Assembly: GCA_023229385.1 (NCBI GenBank)
Contig: JALNZI010000024.1
Coordinates: forward strand, 1 to 16,740
Direction of reading: 5' to 3'
Source of the DNA: Candidatus Omnitrophota bacterium
Lineage (GTDB): Bacteria > Omnitrophota > Gorgyraeia > Gygaellales > Profunditerraquicolaceae
DNA: 16,740 nt
Made by a program: the position numbers and the translations under genes. Positions 1 through 6,700 of this stretch are shown piece after piece (within the stretch, counting starts at the first letter, position 1; every line of letters begins with the position of its first letter). The notes beneath the pieces were generated by a model, which did no database searches, had not been told where the DNA came from, and worked only from the letters and a program-made list of their open reading frames with translations.

Positions 1-1611
1 CAAGGCAGCGGTTTTATCTTCTAAATTATACTCCGCCTCCAGTATCGCAAAGATAAATTCCAATAAATAGATCTGCCTTTCTTTGGAGGTAGCCTCATCC
101 ACGGCATCAAAGGCATTCTGCTGTAAATAGACAAAGTCAAAAAAATCACTTTTAAGATACTCGGTGTAATCGGCAAGCGAGGTTCCTTCCTCGCCGATAA
201 CCTTCATCATCTGGGCGATTTCGTTGCCGACTTTTAAGATTGACTGGTACCTTTCCTTGTATTCCGGCTTAACAAACCCTGCGTATTTACTCCAGCTAAT
301 CAGCGGATCAATAGCCGGATATTTCCTGGCATCTGATCGTTCGCGGGAAAGCCCGTGAAAAGCGCCGACAACCTTAAGTGTAGCCTGCGTTACCGGCTCC
401 TCAAAATTTCCTCCGGCAGGGCTAACCGCCCCGCCGATGGTTACTGATCCGGTTAACCCCGAGCGCAGTTTAACTACTCCGGCACGTTCGTAGAAAGAGG
501 CGATTCGGCTTTCCAAATACGCCGGGAAGGCCTCTTCTCCCGGGATCTCCTCGAGCCTGCCGCTCATTTCGCGCATTGCCTGCGCCCAGCGGGAGGTTGA
601 ATCCGCCAATAATAAAACATTAAGTCCCATCTGGCGGTAATATTCCGCAATCGTTACCGCAGTATAAACACTGGACTCCCGGGCCGCAACCGGCATAGAG
701 CTGGTGTTACAAATAATCACCGTGCGGTCCATTAAAGGCTTCTGCGTGCGCGGGTCGATTAATTCCGGGAATGTCCTTAAGGTTTCCACCACCTCACCTG
801 CGCGTTCACCGCAGGCAGCGATAATTACGATATCCACTTCAGCGTGGCGGCTGACTAATTGTTGTAAAACTGTCTTGCCGGCGCCAAAAGGCCCGGGAGT
901 GCAATACGTCCCTCCCCGGTTAACCGGGAAAAGCGAATCGATCAGCCGCATTTTGGTAACCAGCGGTTCGCTTGGCCTTAATTTTTCCGCATAGGCGCGG
1001 ATAGGTATTTTTACCGGCCAGATCTGCTGCAAAAAAACATCATGTAATTTTCCAGACTCGTCTTTTAGCTGGGCAACCGCCTGTTTTAAATTATATTTTC
1101 CCGGCGAAGCGATGCTGACAACCTCCAGGCTTCCGTTTAAACCAAAAGGGGCCATAATATAATGTTTGAAAATTTTCTCGGGCACAAAACCTAACCAGCT
1201 GCCTGCCAATACCTTATCCTGCGCTTTAACCAACGGCGTAAATTCCCACTGCGTCTCATCAGGCAGGGCCTCAAGATAAACCCCTCTTTTTAAAAAAAAT
1301 CCGCATTTTTTGGCTAATGCCGGAAGAGGGTTCTGCAGGCCATCGAAAATCTGGCCTAATAACCCCGGGCCAAGCTCAACGGAAAGAAGTTCATTGCTAA
1401 ATTCCACCATATCCCCTGCCTTTAGGCCCTGGGTACTTTCATAAACCTGCATCTCCGCCTGATTCTGGTGCACACGGATTACTTCGGCCTTTAGGCGCTC
1501 CTGGCCGTGGATAATATAAGCTACTTCATTCTGGATAATTTGGCCGCTAAGCTCGGCGGTAACCATGTTGGCGTTTACTTTAATTACTTTTCCGGTTCTT
1601 ATTTTTTCCAT
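1..1611 (-). CDS. atpA: V/A-type ATPase catalytic subunit A (3' end cut by window edge)
   Basis: This is the ATP-hydrolysing/synthesising subunit of the peripheral V1/A1 head of a V/A-type ATPase, which works at the cytoplasmic membrane. The frame is open for 537 codons from an ATG at 1611 to base 1; family members run to about 580-590 residues, so roughly the last 45 are missing. Residues 1-70 form the beta-barrel domain (MEKIRTGKVIKVNANMV). The P-loop GPFGAGKT is at 240-247, directly after the family-typical FPVNRGGTYCT. CGER lies at 267-270, and the Walker B region LLLADSTSRWA is at about 333-343. The long insert between barrel and P-loop that separates A subunits from F1-beta is present. 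The gene starts 7 bases after the DUF2764 stop, and no clear Shine-Dalgarno sequence is visible, which suggests translational coupling. Identification is firm; sodium versus proton specificity cannot be judged from this subunit. Confidence 0.96.
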   Translation of the reverse strand, partial: MEKIRTGKVIKVNANMVTAELSGQIIQNEVAYIIHGQERLKAEVIRVHQNQAEMQVYESTQGLKAGDMVEFSNELLSVELGPGLLGQIFDGLQNPLPALAKKCGFFLKRGVYLEALPDETQWEFTPLVKAQDKVLAGSWLGFVPEKIFKHYIMAPFGLNGSLEVVSIASPGKYNLKQAVAQLKDESGKLHDVFLQQIWPVKIPIRAYAEKLRPSEPLVTKMRLIDSLFPVNRGGTYCTPGPFGAGKTVLQQLVSRHAEVDIVIIAACGERAGEVVETLRTFPELIDPRTQKPLMDRTVIICNTSSMPVAARESSVYTAVTIAEYYRQMGLNVLLLADSTSRWAQAMREMSGRLEEIPGEEAFPAYLESRIASFYERAGVVKLRSGLTGSVTIGGAVSPAGGNFEEPVTQATLKVVGAFHGLSRERSDARKYPAIDPLISWSKYAGFVKPEYKERYQSILKVGNEIAQMMKVIGEEGTSLADYTEYLKSDFFDFVYLQQNAFDAVDEATSKERQIYLLEFIFAILEAEYNLEDKTAAL

Positions 1612-1618
1612 AGTAAAT

Positions 1619-2149
1619 TTAGTTTGAGACTACGCTGTTTAACAACTGTTCTTTATCCGCTGTTTGTATTCTTTCCCAACGCTCCAGGATTTTAAGCTTT
1701 AACCCGTAAATCAGTAAATAATCAAAATCAAAATAGTGCCCCAGACTTAAATCTTCCAGAAGATTCCATCTGGCCTGATCAAGAATCCTCTCCGCCTCCA
1801 ATATCGAGGTGCTCCGGTAAGAAGCCATCGCTACATGGCTGATCCAGGCCTGCGGGGAATCCGGAAAACGCAGGAATTTTAAAGGATCAGTTTTCTTTCG
1901 GCCGGCCCGGGCACGCGCCAGTTCATTTCTAAGAGTAATCTCAAAATTAACCCATTGTTTAAAACTACTCCCCCAGGGGGCATCAGAAGAATAGCTGTTT
2001 TGCCCGCAGGCAAGGCGTAAAATTTCAACCTCTTTATCCGGCAGTAAATCCCTGCATTTGTTAAAAAATGATTCCAGGCTAAATGGTGGTTTAGCGGAAA
2101 AATTAAGCATCGGTAAACTGGAGATCAGGTACGTATAATAAGCAGGCAT
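1619..2149 (-). CDS. DUF2764 family protein of the V-type ATPase operon
   Basis: A 176-residue soluble protein beginning MPAYYTYLISSLPML, the (Y)YY-L-ASLPML start typical of DUF2764. It continues with a predicted mostly helical body (FNKCRDLLPDKEVEILRL near 28-45, ILDQARWNLLEDLSLGHYFDFDYLLIYGLKL near 120-150). Such proteins sit between subunits E and A in bacterial V-ATPase operons of Chlamydiae, spirochaetes and Bacteroidetes. I infer that it replaces the C/d-like central-stalk or assembly component, because classical subunit C is generally absent from those operons. The ATG directly follows the TAA of subunit E with no base between, so the two are probably translationally coupled. No signal peptide, membrane segment or catalytic motif is visible. 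Family assignment is good from the N-terminus and position; the molecular role is not established. Confidence 0.85.
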   Translation of the reverse strand: MPAYYTYLISSLPMLNFSAKPPFSLESFFNKCRDLLPDKEVEILRLACGQNSYSSDAPWGSSFKQWVNFEITLRNELARARAGRKKTDPLKFLRFPDSPQAWISHVAMASYRSTSILEAERILDQARWNLLEDLSLGHYFDFDYLLIYGLKLKILERWERIQTADKEQLLNSVVSN

Positions 2150-2752
2150 TTATTTGGCGTTTAAAATTTTATTTAGTTCCGGCCTTAAGGAACCAGAGAT
2201 ATAATCAGTCAGGGCCTGGCCGCTGAAATCAAAAATAGATTTACCGTCATCAAAACTAATAATAAAACCGCTATCAAGCCCTTCCGCGGATTTTAGCACC
2301 ACTGATTTTTTGGTTTCTTCTACCAGCTGCTTGAGCATCCCTGATTCTAATTTATCTTTATCCTGCTGGCTTAAAGAAACAATGATCTGGCTGCCTAAAG
2401 AAAGCGGGGCATTTTTAATCAAAAACCCGATAATCTTCGCCAACTCTTCAGGGCTTAAAGCTTGACGTAAATCCGATTTAATTAACCGCTCCAACATAGC
2501 AATAATTTCCTGCCTTAAACTAATCAACAGGTCCCGGCCTGCCTGCTCTAAAGCTGCACGGGTAGAATCATCCGCCTTTTTAGCCTCGGTTTTTGCCTGC
2601 TCTACAATTTTTTCAGCCCGGGCTTTTGCCTCTGCAATTATCTTCGTGGCATCTTTTTCGGCATCAGCCTTTATCTGGGCCGCCTGGGTCTGGGCCACCT
2701 GAATGCCTTCTGTTTGAATTTTTGCGATTAAATCTTTAATTTCCTGCGCCAT
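2150..2752 (-). CDS. atpE: V/A-type ATPase peripheral stalk subunit E
   Basis: Peripheral stalk (stator) subunit that links the V1/A1 head to the membrane sector. The protein is about 200 residues from the chosen start MAQEIKDLIAKI. The first roughly 75 residues are a charged, Ala/Lys/Glu-rich helix (IKADAEKDATKIIAEAKARAEK-type heptads), the expected right-handed coiled coil. The second half is a globular domain with the family-style DDGKSIFDFSGQALTDYI near the C-terminus. I chose the ATG at 2752 rather than a GTG at 2761, because the GTG lies inside a strong AGGGGG Shine-Dalgarno (2761-2766) that is 8 bases from the ATG. It is the first gene of the ATPase operon seen here, 25 bases after pyrF, with no obvious promoter between, so read-through from the pyr genes is possible. 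Confidence 0.88.
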   Translation of the reverse strand: MAQEIKDLIAKIQTEGIQVAQTQAAQIKADAEKDATKIIAEAKARAEKIVEQAKTEAKKADDSTRAALEQAGRDLLISLRQEIIAMLERLIKSDLRQALSPEELAKIIGFLIKNAPLSLGSQIIVSLSQQDKDKLESGMLKQLVEETKKSVVLKSAEGLDSGFIISFDDGKSIFDFSGQALTDYISGSLRPELNKILNAK

Positions 2753-2760
2753 ATGGAACA

Positions 2761-2766
2761 CCCCCT
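2761..2766 (-). promoter_or_regulatory. Ribosome binding site deciding the subunit E start
   Basis: AGGGGG on the minus strand, 8 bases before the ATG at 2752. A GTG nine bases upstream overlaps this element and so cannot be the start it serves. Confidence 0.7.
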
Positions 2767-2777
2767 GGGATTCTTAT

Positions 2778-3479
2778 TTAATGACATCCCGCCGAGCGGG
2801 ATAAATCTCCTAACATTTTTTCTGTTTGCAGTAACGGCTCAGCCGCCTTTAAAATCGGCCTGCCGATTACCAAGAAATCACTGCCGGCTTTAACTGCCTG
2901 GCTAACCGTAGCTACCCTTTTCTGGTCATCCTCTCCGGAAGCATCCGGCCGGATCCCCGGGGTAACCATTATAAAATTATTTTTAATTTTGCGGCGCAAC
3001 ATAGCGCCCTCTTGCGCGGAACAAACTACTCCATCTAATCCGCAAGCTATCCCCTGCTTCGCTAATTTCAGAACCTCTCGGGAGTTAGTTTTTTGGCTGG
3101 TTAGAACCGTAACCCCAATCAATAAAGGCGGGGGATTCTTTAATGCCCTTGCCTGCTCTTTAGCTGATACTACCGCTGCTTTTAACATTTCCTGTCCGCC
3201 GGAAATATGCAAGGTGAGCATTTTTACTTTAAGCCTTACCGCGGCAGCCACCGCTTGAGCGACGGTATTGGGAATATCAAAATACTTGAGATCCAAAAAA
3301 ACCTCAGCGCCTTTTTTGTGCAACAGATCAATAATCTTTGGACCATATGCCGTAAAAAGATGGCTGCCGACCTTAAAAATTTTTATCTTGGGATAAAGCT
3401 TACCCACAAAACTCTCGGCCTCTTCTAACGTATCCACATCCAAAGCCAGAATTATCTCGGGGGAATTTAATCTTTGCAT
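2778..3479 (-). CDS. pyrF: Orotidine 5'-phosphate decarboxylase
   Basis: Decarboxylates OMP to UMP, the last step of de novo pyrimidine synthesis, in the cytoplasm. The 233 residues match the short bacterial group. The TIM-barrel opening LALDVD is at 11-16. The catalytic charge network D63-x-K65-x2-D68 lies in the signature LDLKYFDIPNT. Phosphate-binding elements are PGIRP at 174-178 and VIGRPI at 204-209. The ATG at 3479 lies inside the 3' end of pyrD (13-base overlap) behind GGAAGA at 8 bases. The last residues (LSRSAGCH) are partly encoded by a perfect 7-bp palindrome (2786-2802), so the extreme C-terminus looks like added sequence rather than conserved enzyme. All known catalytic residues are present. 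Confidence 0.97.
   Translation of the reverse strand: MQRLNSPEIILALDVDTLEEAESFVGKLYPKIKIFKVGSHLFTAYGPKIIDLLHKKGAEVFLDLKYFDIPNTVAQAVAAAVRLKVKMLTLHISGGQEMLKAAVVSAKEQARALKNPPPLLIGVTVLTSQKTNSREVLKLAKQGIACGLDGVVCSAQEGAMLRRKIKNNFIMVTPGIRPDASGEDDQKRVATVSQAVKAGSDFLVIGRPILKAAEPLLQTEKMLGDLSRSAGCH
2786..2802. repeat. Small perfect palindrome in the pyrF 3' end
   Basis: ATCCCGC and GCGGGAT flank a 3-base CGA loop. It lies inside the last codons of pyrF and just before the V-ATPase genes. There is no U-tract after it on the minus strand, so it is a poor intrinsic terminator. The core CCCGCCGAG resembles the CCTGCCGAG core of the larger palindrome at 11230-11276, which hints at a dispersed palindromic repeat family. 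Confidence 0.5.
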
Positions 3480-4402
3480 GCTTGTAATCTTCCGGTGATA
3501 TTACTCAAATTCGCAATATTGTTATCCGCCATATACTGCCTTAATCCGGAAATAATTTCTAAACTCGCTTTCGGATTAAGAAAATTCGCGGTGCCCACGC
3601 TGACAGCGGTAGCTCCGGCGATAATAAACTCCATGGCGCTTTCCGTATCCATTATACCACCCATGCCGATTATGGGAATCTTAATCTTATTATAAACCTC
3701 CCAAACCATCTTTACCGCTACCGGCCTGATTGCCGGGCCGCTTAAACCGCCTACCCAGGATCCAATCCTGGGAGCACGCTTATATATATCTATGCTCATG
3801 CCGGTAAGCGTGTTAATTAAAGCTACGGCATTACTGCCTGCCTCTTGCGCAGCTAAGGCAATCTCTGAAATGGAAGTAACATTAGGAGACATTTTGGTAA
3901 TTAAACATTTACTAGTAAGTTTGCGTACCCCGCTGACCAGCGCGAAGGTCTCCTCGGGATCTTGAGAAATTAATTTATCTTTTTGTAAATTGGGGCAAGA
4001 AATATTCAGCTCAATCGCCGAAACCGCAGCCATTTTATCCAGTTGACTAACCAAGACAGAAAACTCTTCCGGACTATCTTCTGCGGCAATACTTACAATA
4101 ACCGGAATACCCAGCTTCTTTAAAAATGGCAGCTTTTCCCTTATAAACACACCTATACCGGGATTCTCTAATCCGATAGAATTAAGCATACCCGAAGGGG
4201 TCTCGCATGTCCGCGGAGGAAGATTGCCGGGCCGCGGCTTTACAGTAATAGTTTTAGTAACTATAGCCCCCAGTTTCTTTAAATCGATTAATCCCTTAAA
4301 CTCCTCGGCATAACCAAAAGTTCCGGAGGCAACCATTACCGGATTCTTCAAATCAAGATTCCCGATATTTACGCTGATATCCGGTTTAATATTTTTTACC
4401 AA
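3467..4402 (-). CDS. pyrD: Dihydroorotate dehydrogenase, class 1B catalytic subunit
   Basis: FMN-containing subunit that oxidises dihydroorotate to orotate in the cytoplasm, passing electrons to PyrK and then NAD+. From the chosen start it has 311 residues, normal for class 1B. Visible features (numbered from that start) are NPVMVASGTFG near 20-30, ELNISCPN at 131-138 with the class 1 catalytic cysteine at 136, the FMN-contacting stretch ALINTLTGMSID near 194-206, GGLSGPAIRP at 218-227 and GMGGI at 246-250. The frame extends upstream to a TTG at 4441 deep inside pyrK. The better start is the TTG at 4402: it has AAGGAG 5 bases ahead, gives the usual N-terminus, and overlaps the pyrK stop by only 7 bases. 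The pyrK-pyrD-pyrF order and overlaps fit coupled translation of a PyrD2K2 complex. Confidence 0.96.
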   Translation of the reverse strand: MVKNIKPDISVNIGNLDLKNPVMVASGTFGYAEEFKGLIDLKKLGAIVTKTITVKPRPGNLPPRTCETPSGMLNSIGLENPGIGVFIREKLPFLKKLGIPVIVSIAAEDSPEEFSVLVSQLDKMAAVSAIELNISCPNLQKDKLISQDPEETFALVSGVRKLTSKCLITKMSPNVTSISEIALAAQEAGSNAVALINTLTGMSIDIYKRAPRIGSWVGGLSGPAIRPVAVKMVWEVYNKIKIPIIGMGGIMDTESAMEFIIAGATAVSVGTANFLNPKASLEIISGLRQYMADNNIANLSNITGRLQACKD

Positions 4403-5187
4403 ATTAACTCCTTGCCCAAGAAAACCGGGCCATCCTTGCAAACTCTTTTATATCCTGCCTTGGTCGGTACAACACAACCTAAACATGCACCAAATCCGCA
4501 AGCCATGTGCCTTTCTAACGAAAGCTGGCTGGGAATATTATTTTCACAGGAAATTTGGGCAACAGCTTTTAACATTGGTTGCGGTCCGCAGGCATATATG
4601 TTTATCGGCCGATCCGCCGGGGATTCTTTTGATAAAATTTCTTTTAAAAGATCTGTAACTTTGCCCTTAAACCCAAGAGAACCGTCATCAGTAGCGATGA
4701 TTAATTTACAGCCTAGGGCTTTGAACTCCCGCGAACAGAGAACCTGTTCTTTTTTCCTTGCTCCGACCAAAACCAGCGGACTGAAGGATTTAATCTTCTC
4801 GGCTAGAAAAACTAAAGGCGCCACCCCCATCCCTCCGGCAACTAAAACAACCTGGGTAGAATCCGCTTTTGCGGTTTTGCGGAGATATTCAAAACCATTG
4901 CCCAGGGGACCGATAACATCTAAAAGATCACCGGGTCTTTTCTCAGACAAAATCTGCGTACCTCTGCCAACAACTTCATAAAGAAGCTTTACCCCCGCCT
5001 TGTTTACTTTATGAATGCTGATCGGTCTTCTTAATAACGGATCCGTTCCATAATTAACCTTAACCTCGATAAACTGCCCCGGGACGGCGTTTCCGGCAAT
5101 TAACCCGGATTCAAACTCTAAATGCCAATAATTGTTTTTGAGTTTTTTATTGGAAATTATTTTAGTTTTTATCTGCAGCTTTTCCAT
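4396..5187 (-). CDS. pyrK: Dihydroorotate dehydrogenase electron transfer subunit
   Basis: FAD and [2Fe-2S] subunit that takes electrons from PyrD to NAD+. The 263 residues match the family. The FAD-binding motif RRPISI is at 53-58 and GPLGNGF at 93-99. The NAD(P)-binding AGGMGVAPL is at 117-125 and YACGPQPM at 198-205. The iron-sulfur ligands C230, C235, C238 and C250 give the expected C-x4-C-x2-C-x11-C pattern (CGFGACLGC). The N-terminus IKTKIISNKKL matches the usual beginning, supporting the ATG at 5187 although it overlaps the preceding methyltransferase gene by 26 bases. Its presence assigns the neighbouring PyrD to class 1B, typical of NAD-linked, often anaerobic bacteria. Confidence 0.97.
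   Translation of the reverse strand: MEKLQIKTKIISNKKLKNNYWHLEFESGLIAGNAVPGQFIEVKVNYGTDPLLRRPISIHKVNKAGVKLLYEVVGRGTQILSEKRPGDLLDVIGPLGNGFEYLRKTAKADSTQVVLVAGGMGVAPLVFLAEKIKSFSPLVLVGARKKEQVLCSREFKALGCKLIIATDDGSLGFKGKVTDLLKEILSKESPADRPINIYACGPQPMLKAVAQISCENNIPSQLSLERHMACGFGACLGCVVPTKAGYKRVCKDGPVFLGKELIW
4408..4413 (-). promoter_or_regulatory. Ribosome binding site for pyrD
   Basis: AAGGAG on the minus strand, inside the last codons of pyrK and 5 bases ahead of the TTG at 4402. It is the main reason for placing the pyrD start there. Confidence 0.65.
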
Positions 5188-5869
5188 CTCTTTTAGTTGT
5201 CCAATGACTTAATAAGACTATGAAAATTATAAATAAAACAAAGGTTAGAAATAACCACAGAGATTGCCGGATGTAAAAACCAAACCCCTCTTTGGTGATA
5301 TCTTCCCAGGATTCTACTAACAGCGTCAGTAAAAGAAGTGCTAAAATTGAACCGATTTCTTTTTTAAACCAGGATAACTTGATTGGTAAATATTCGCTTA
5401 TATCCAACTTGGTTATCGTAAATAATGACGGCAGTATACGCGGCACCCTTTTACAATAATCTTTATATGATTCAAGAAATACGGACCAAAGTTTCTTTTC
5501 TTCTTTATATATAAGCATTATATAACGGATAACAAAAACTATAATGAAAATTACCGCTGCCCACCATTTAAACACCGCCAACACCACACCCAAACCGATT
5601 AAGAGTATGCCCAGGTACATAGGATTACGCACAATCTGATAAGGACCGCCCTGGATTAATGCCTGGCTTTCGCAAGAATGCTCTGCTTTATAGCCACGGG
5701 CGGAAACCCGGATTATCTGGCCCAGAAGAATACAGGAAAATCCCAGAATTTCCACATACTCTTCGATGCCGCCGGAAATATTGTAGCGAAAGAAAACTCT
5801 GGGGAAAAATACAACTATAATTGCCGCACAACCCATAATAATTCCGTTGATCTTAAGTCGTCTTTTCAT
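5162..5869 (-). CDS. Membrane methyltransferase of the isoprenylcysteine/phospholipid type (ICMT/PEMT-like)
   Basis: A 235-residue integral membrane protein with about five hydrophobic segments (roughly 7-24, 38-54, 85-118 as a hairpin, 172-186 and 203-221). The family's SAM-binding core is clear: GPYQIVRNPMYLG at 75-87 (equivalent to GPY-x-RHPxY), followed by EEKKL at 123-127 and an F-x3-Y-x2-Y-x3-VPRILP pattern ending at 147. Members methylate small lipophilic or membrane substrates using SAM; the substrate here cannot be told from sequence. The C-terminal pair of membrane segments after residue 170 extends beyond the minimal domain. It starts 3 bases after mutM with AAAGG 6 bases ahead of the ATG, and overlaps pyrK by 26 bases, so it is embedded in the pyr transcription unit without an obvious metabolic link. 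Confidence 0.82.
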   Translation of the reverse strand: MKRRLKINGIIMGCAAIIVVFFPRVFFRYNISGGIEEYVEILGFSCILLGQIIRVSARGYKAEHSCESQALIQGGPYQIVRNPMYLGILLIGLGVVLAVFKWWAAVIFIIVFVIRYIMLIYKEEKKLWSVFLESYKDYCKRVPRILPSLFTITKLDISEYLPIKLSWFKKEIGSILALLLLTLLVESWEDITKEGFGFYIRQSLWLFLTFVLFIIFIVLLSHWTTKRDGKAADKN

Positions 5870-5872
5870 GAT

Positions 5873-6691
5873 TTACCTTTGGCACTTGGGACAAAAATAT
5901 GTGCCTCTGCCTCCTTGAGTAATTTTTTTAATTATACTATTGCAAACAAAACAAGGTTGACCTTGCCTGCCATAAACACGATGGAACTTAACATAATCTC
6001 CCTGCTTACCAGAAAGCCGCACATAGTCATCGATAGAAGAACCGCCGTGTTTAATCGCGCTCTTTAACACTTCTCTGATTTCTTTATATAACGCTTTCTT
6101 TTCTTCTTCGTTTAAACTTTGTGCGGACCTGTCCGGATTAATTTTGGCCCGGAATAAGATTTCCGCCGCATAGATATTACCGATCCCGGAGATAAACGAT
6201 TGATCCATAAGCAAGGGCTTGATCCTGGTTTTCTTTTTAGAGAGCATATCCTTAAACCCGCCATAAGTCAAATCAAATGGTTCAGGACCAAGCCCCTGAA
6301 TAAATTTCATTTTCTTCCAGGCATCAACTAAACGTAATTCCCCAAATAGACGCTGATCATTAAAATTCAGGGTTTTGCCTCCGGAAAGCTGAAAAGCCAC
6401 CCGGCTGTTTTCAGAACCGCCGGGATTACCCAGCTTTTGGCTGAGTACCAATTGCCCGGTCATTTTTAAGTGTATAGTCAGGAAGGAGCCATTCGATAAT
6501 TCTAAAATCAAAAGCTTGCCCCGGCGTAAGATATTTTTTATAGTCAGGCCCTTAAGGGACTTCTCAAATACGGCAGGCGATGGCTCCCGGATCACAGCAG
6601 GATTATGCACGCAGACCCTGATGATTTTTCTACCCAGGATTGTCTTTTGTAAATCTCTTTTAATCGTCTCTACTTCCGGCAGCTCCGGCAT
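5873..6691 (-). CDS. mutM: Formamidopyrimidine-DNA glycosylase (Fpg/MutM)
   Basis: Bifunctional glycosylase/AP lyase that removes 8-oxoguanine and formamidopyrimidines from DNA. The 272 residues are of normal length. The N-terminus MPELPEVETI supplies the catalytic proline and glutamate (P2, E3). RRGK places the conserved lysine at 59. HLKMTGQ lies at 74-80 and NDQRLFG at 111-117. The helix-two-turn-helix region includes GIGNIYAAEILF at 169-180. The C-terminal zinc finger has C247, C250, C267 and C270 with the DNA-contacting arginine at 262 in QGGRGTYFCP. All catalytic residues are present. The gene begins 9 bases after carB stops, with AGGA 7 bases ahead of the ATG, so it is cotranscribed with pyrimidine genes. 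Confidence 0.97.
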   Translation of the reverse strand: MPELPEVETIKRDLQKTILGRKIIRVCVHNPAVIREPSPAVFEKSLKGLTIKNILRRGKLLILELSNGSFLTIHLKMTGQLVLSQKLGNPGGSENSRVAFQLSGGKTLNFNDQRLFGELRLVDAWKKMKFIQGLGPEPFDLTYGGFKDMLSKKKTRIKPLLMDQSFISGIGNIYAAEILFRAKINPDRSAQSLNEEEKKALYKEIREVLKSAIKHGGSSIDDYVRLSGKQGDYVKFHRVYGRQGQPCFVCNSIIKKITQGGRGTYFCPKCQR

Positions 6692-6700
6692 ATTCTCGTC

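Noticed and set aside
2753..2761. GTG start for V-ATPase subunit E
   Set aside because: The GTG overlaps the AGGGGG ribosome site, which is ideally spaced for the ATG at 2752.
4403..4441. Upstream TTG start for pyrD
   Set aside because: It would add 13 unusual residues and a 46-base overlap with pyrK; the TTG at 4402 has AAGGAG 5 bases ahead and gives the standard N-terminus.
4412..4981. Open frame of 189 codons on the plus strand opposite pyrK
   Set aside because: Antisense to the conserved PyrK with all its cofactor motifs; the translation shows no family features.
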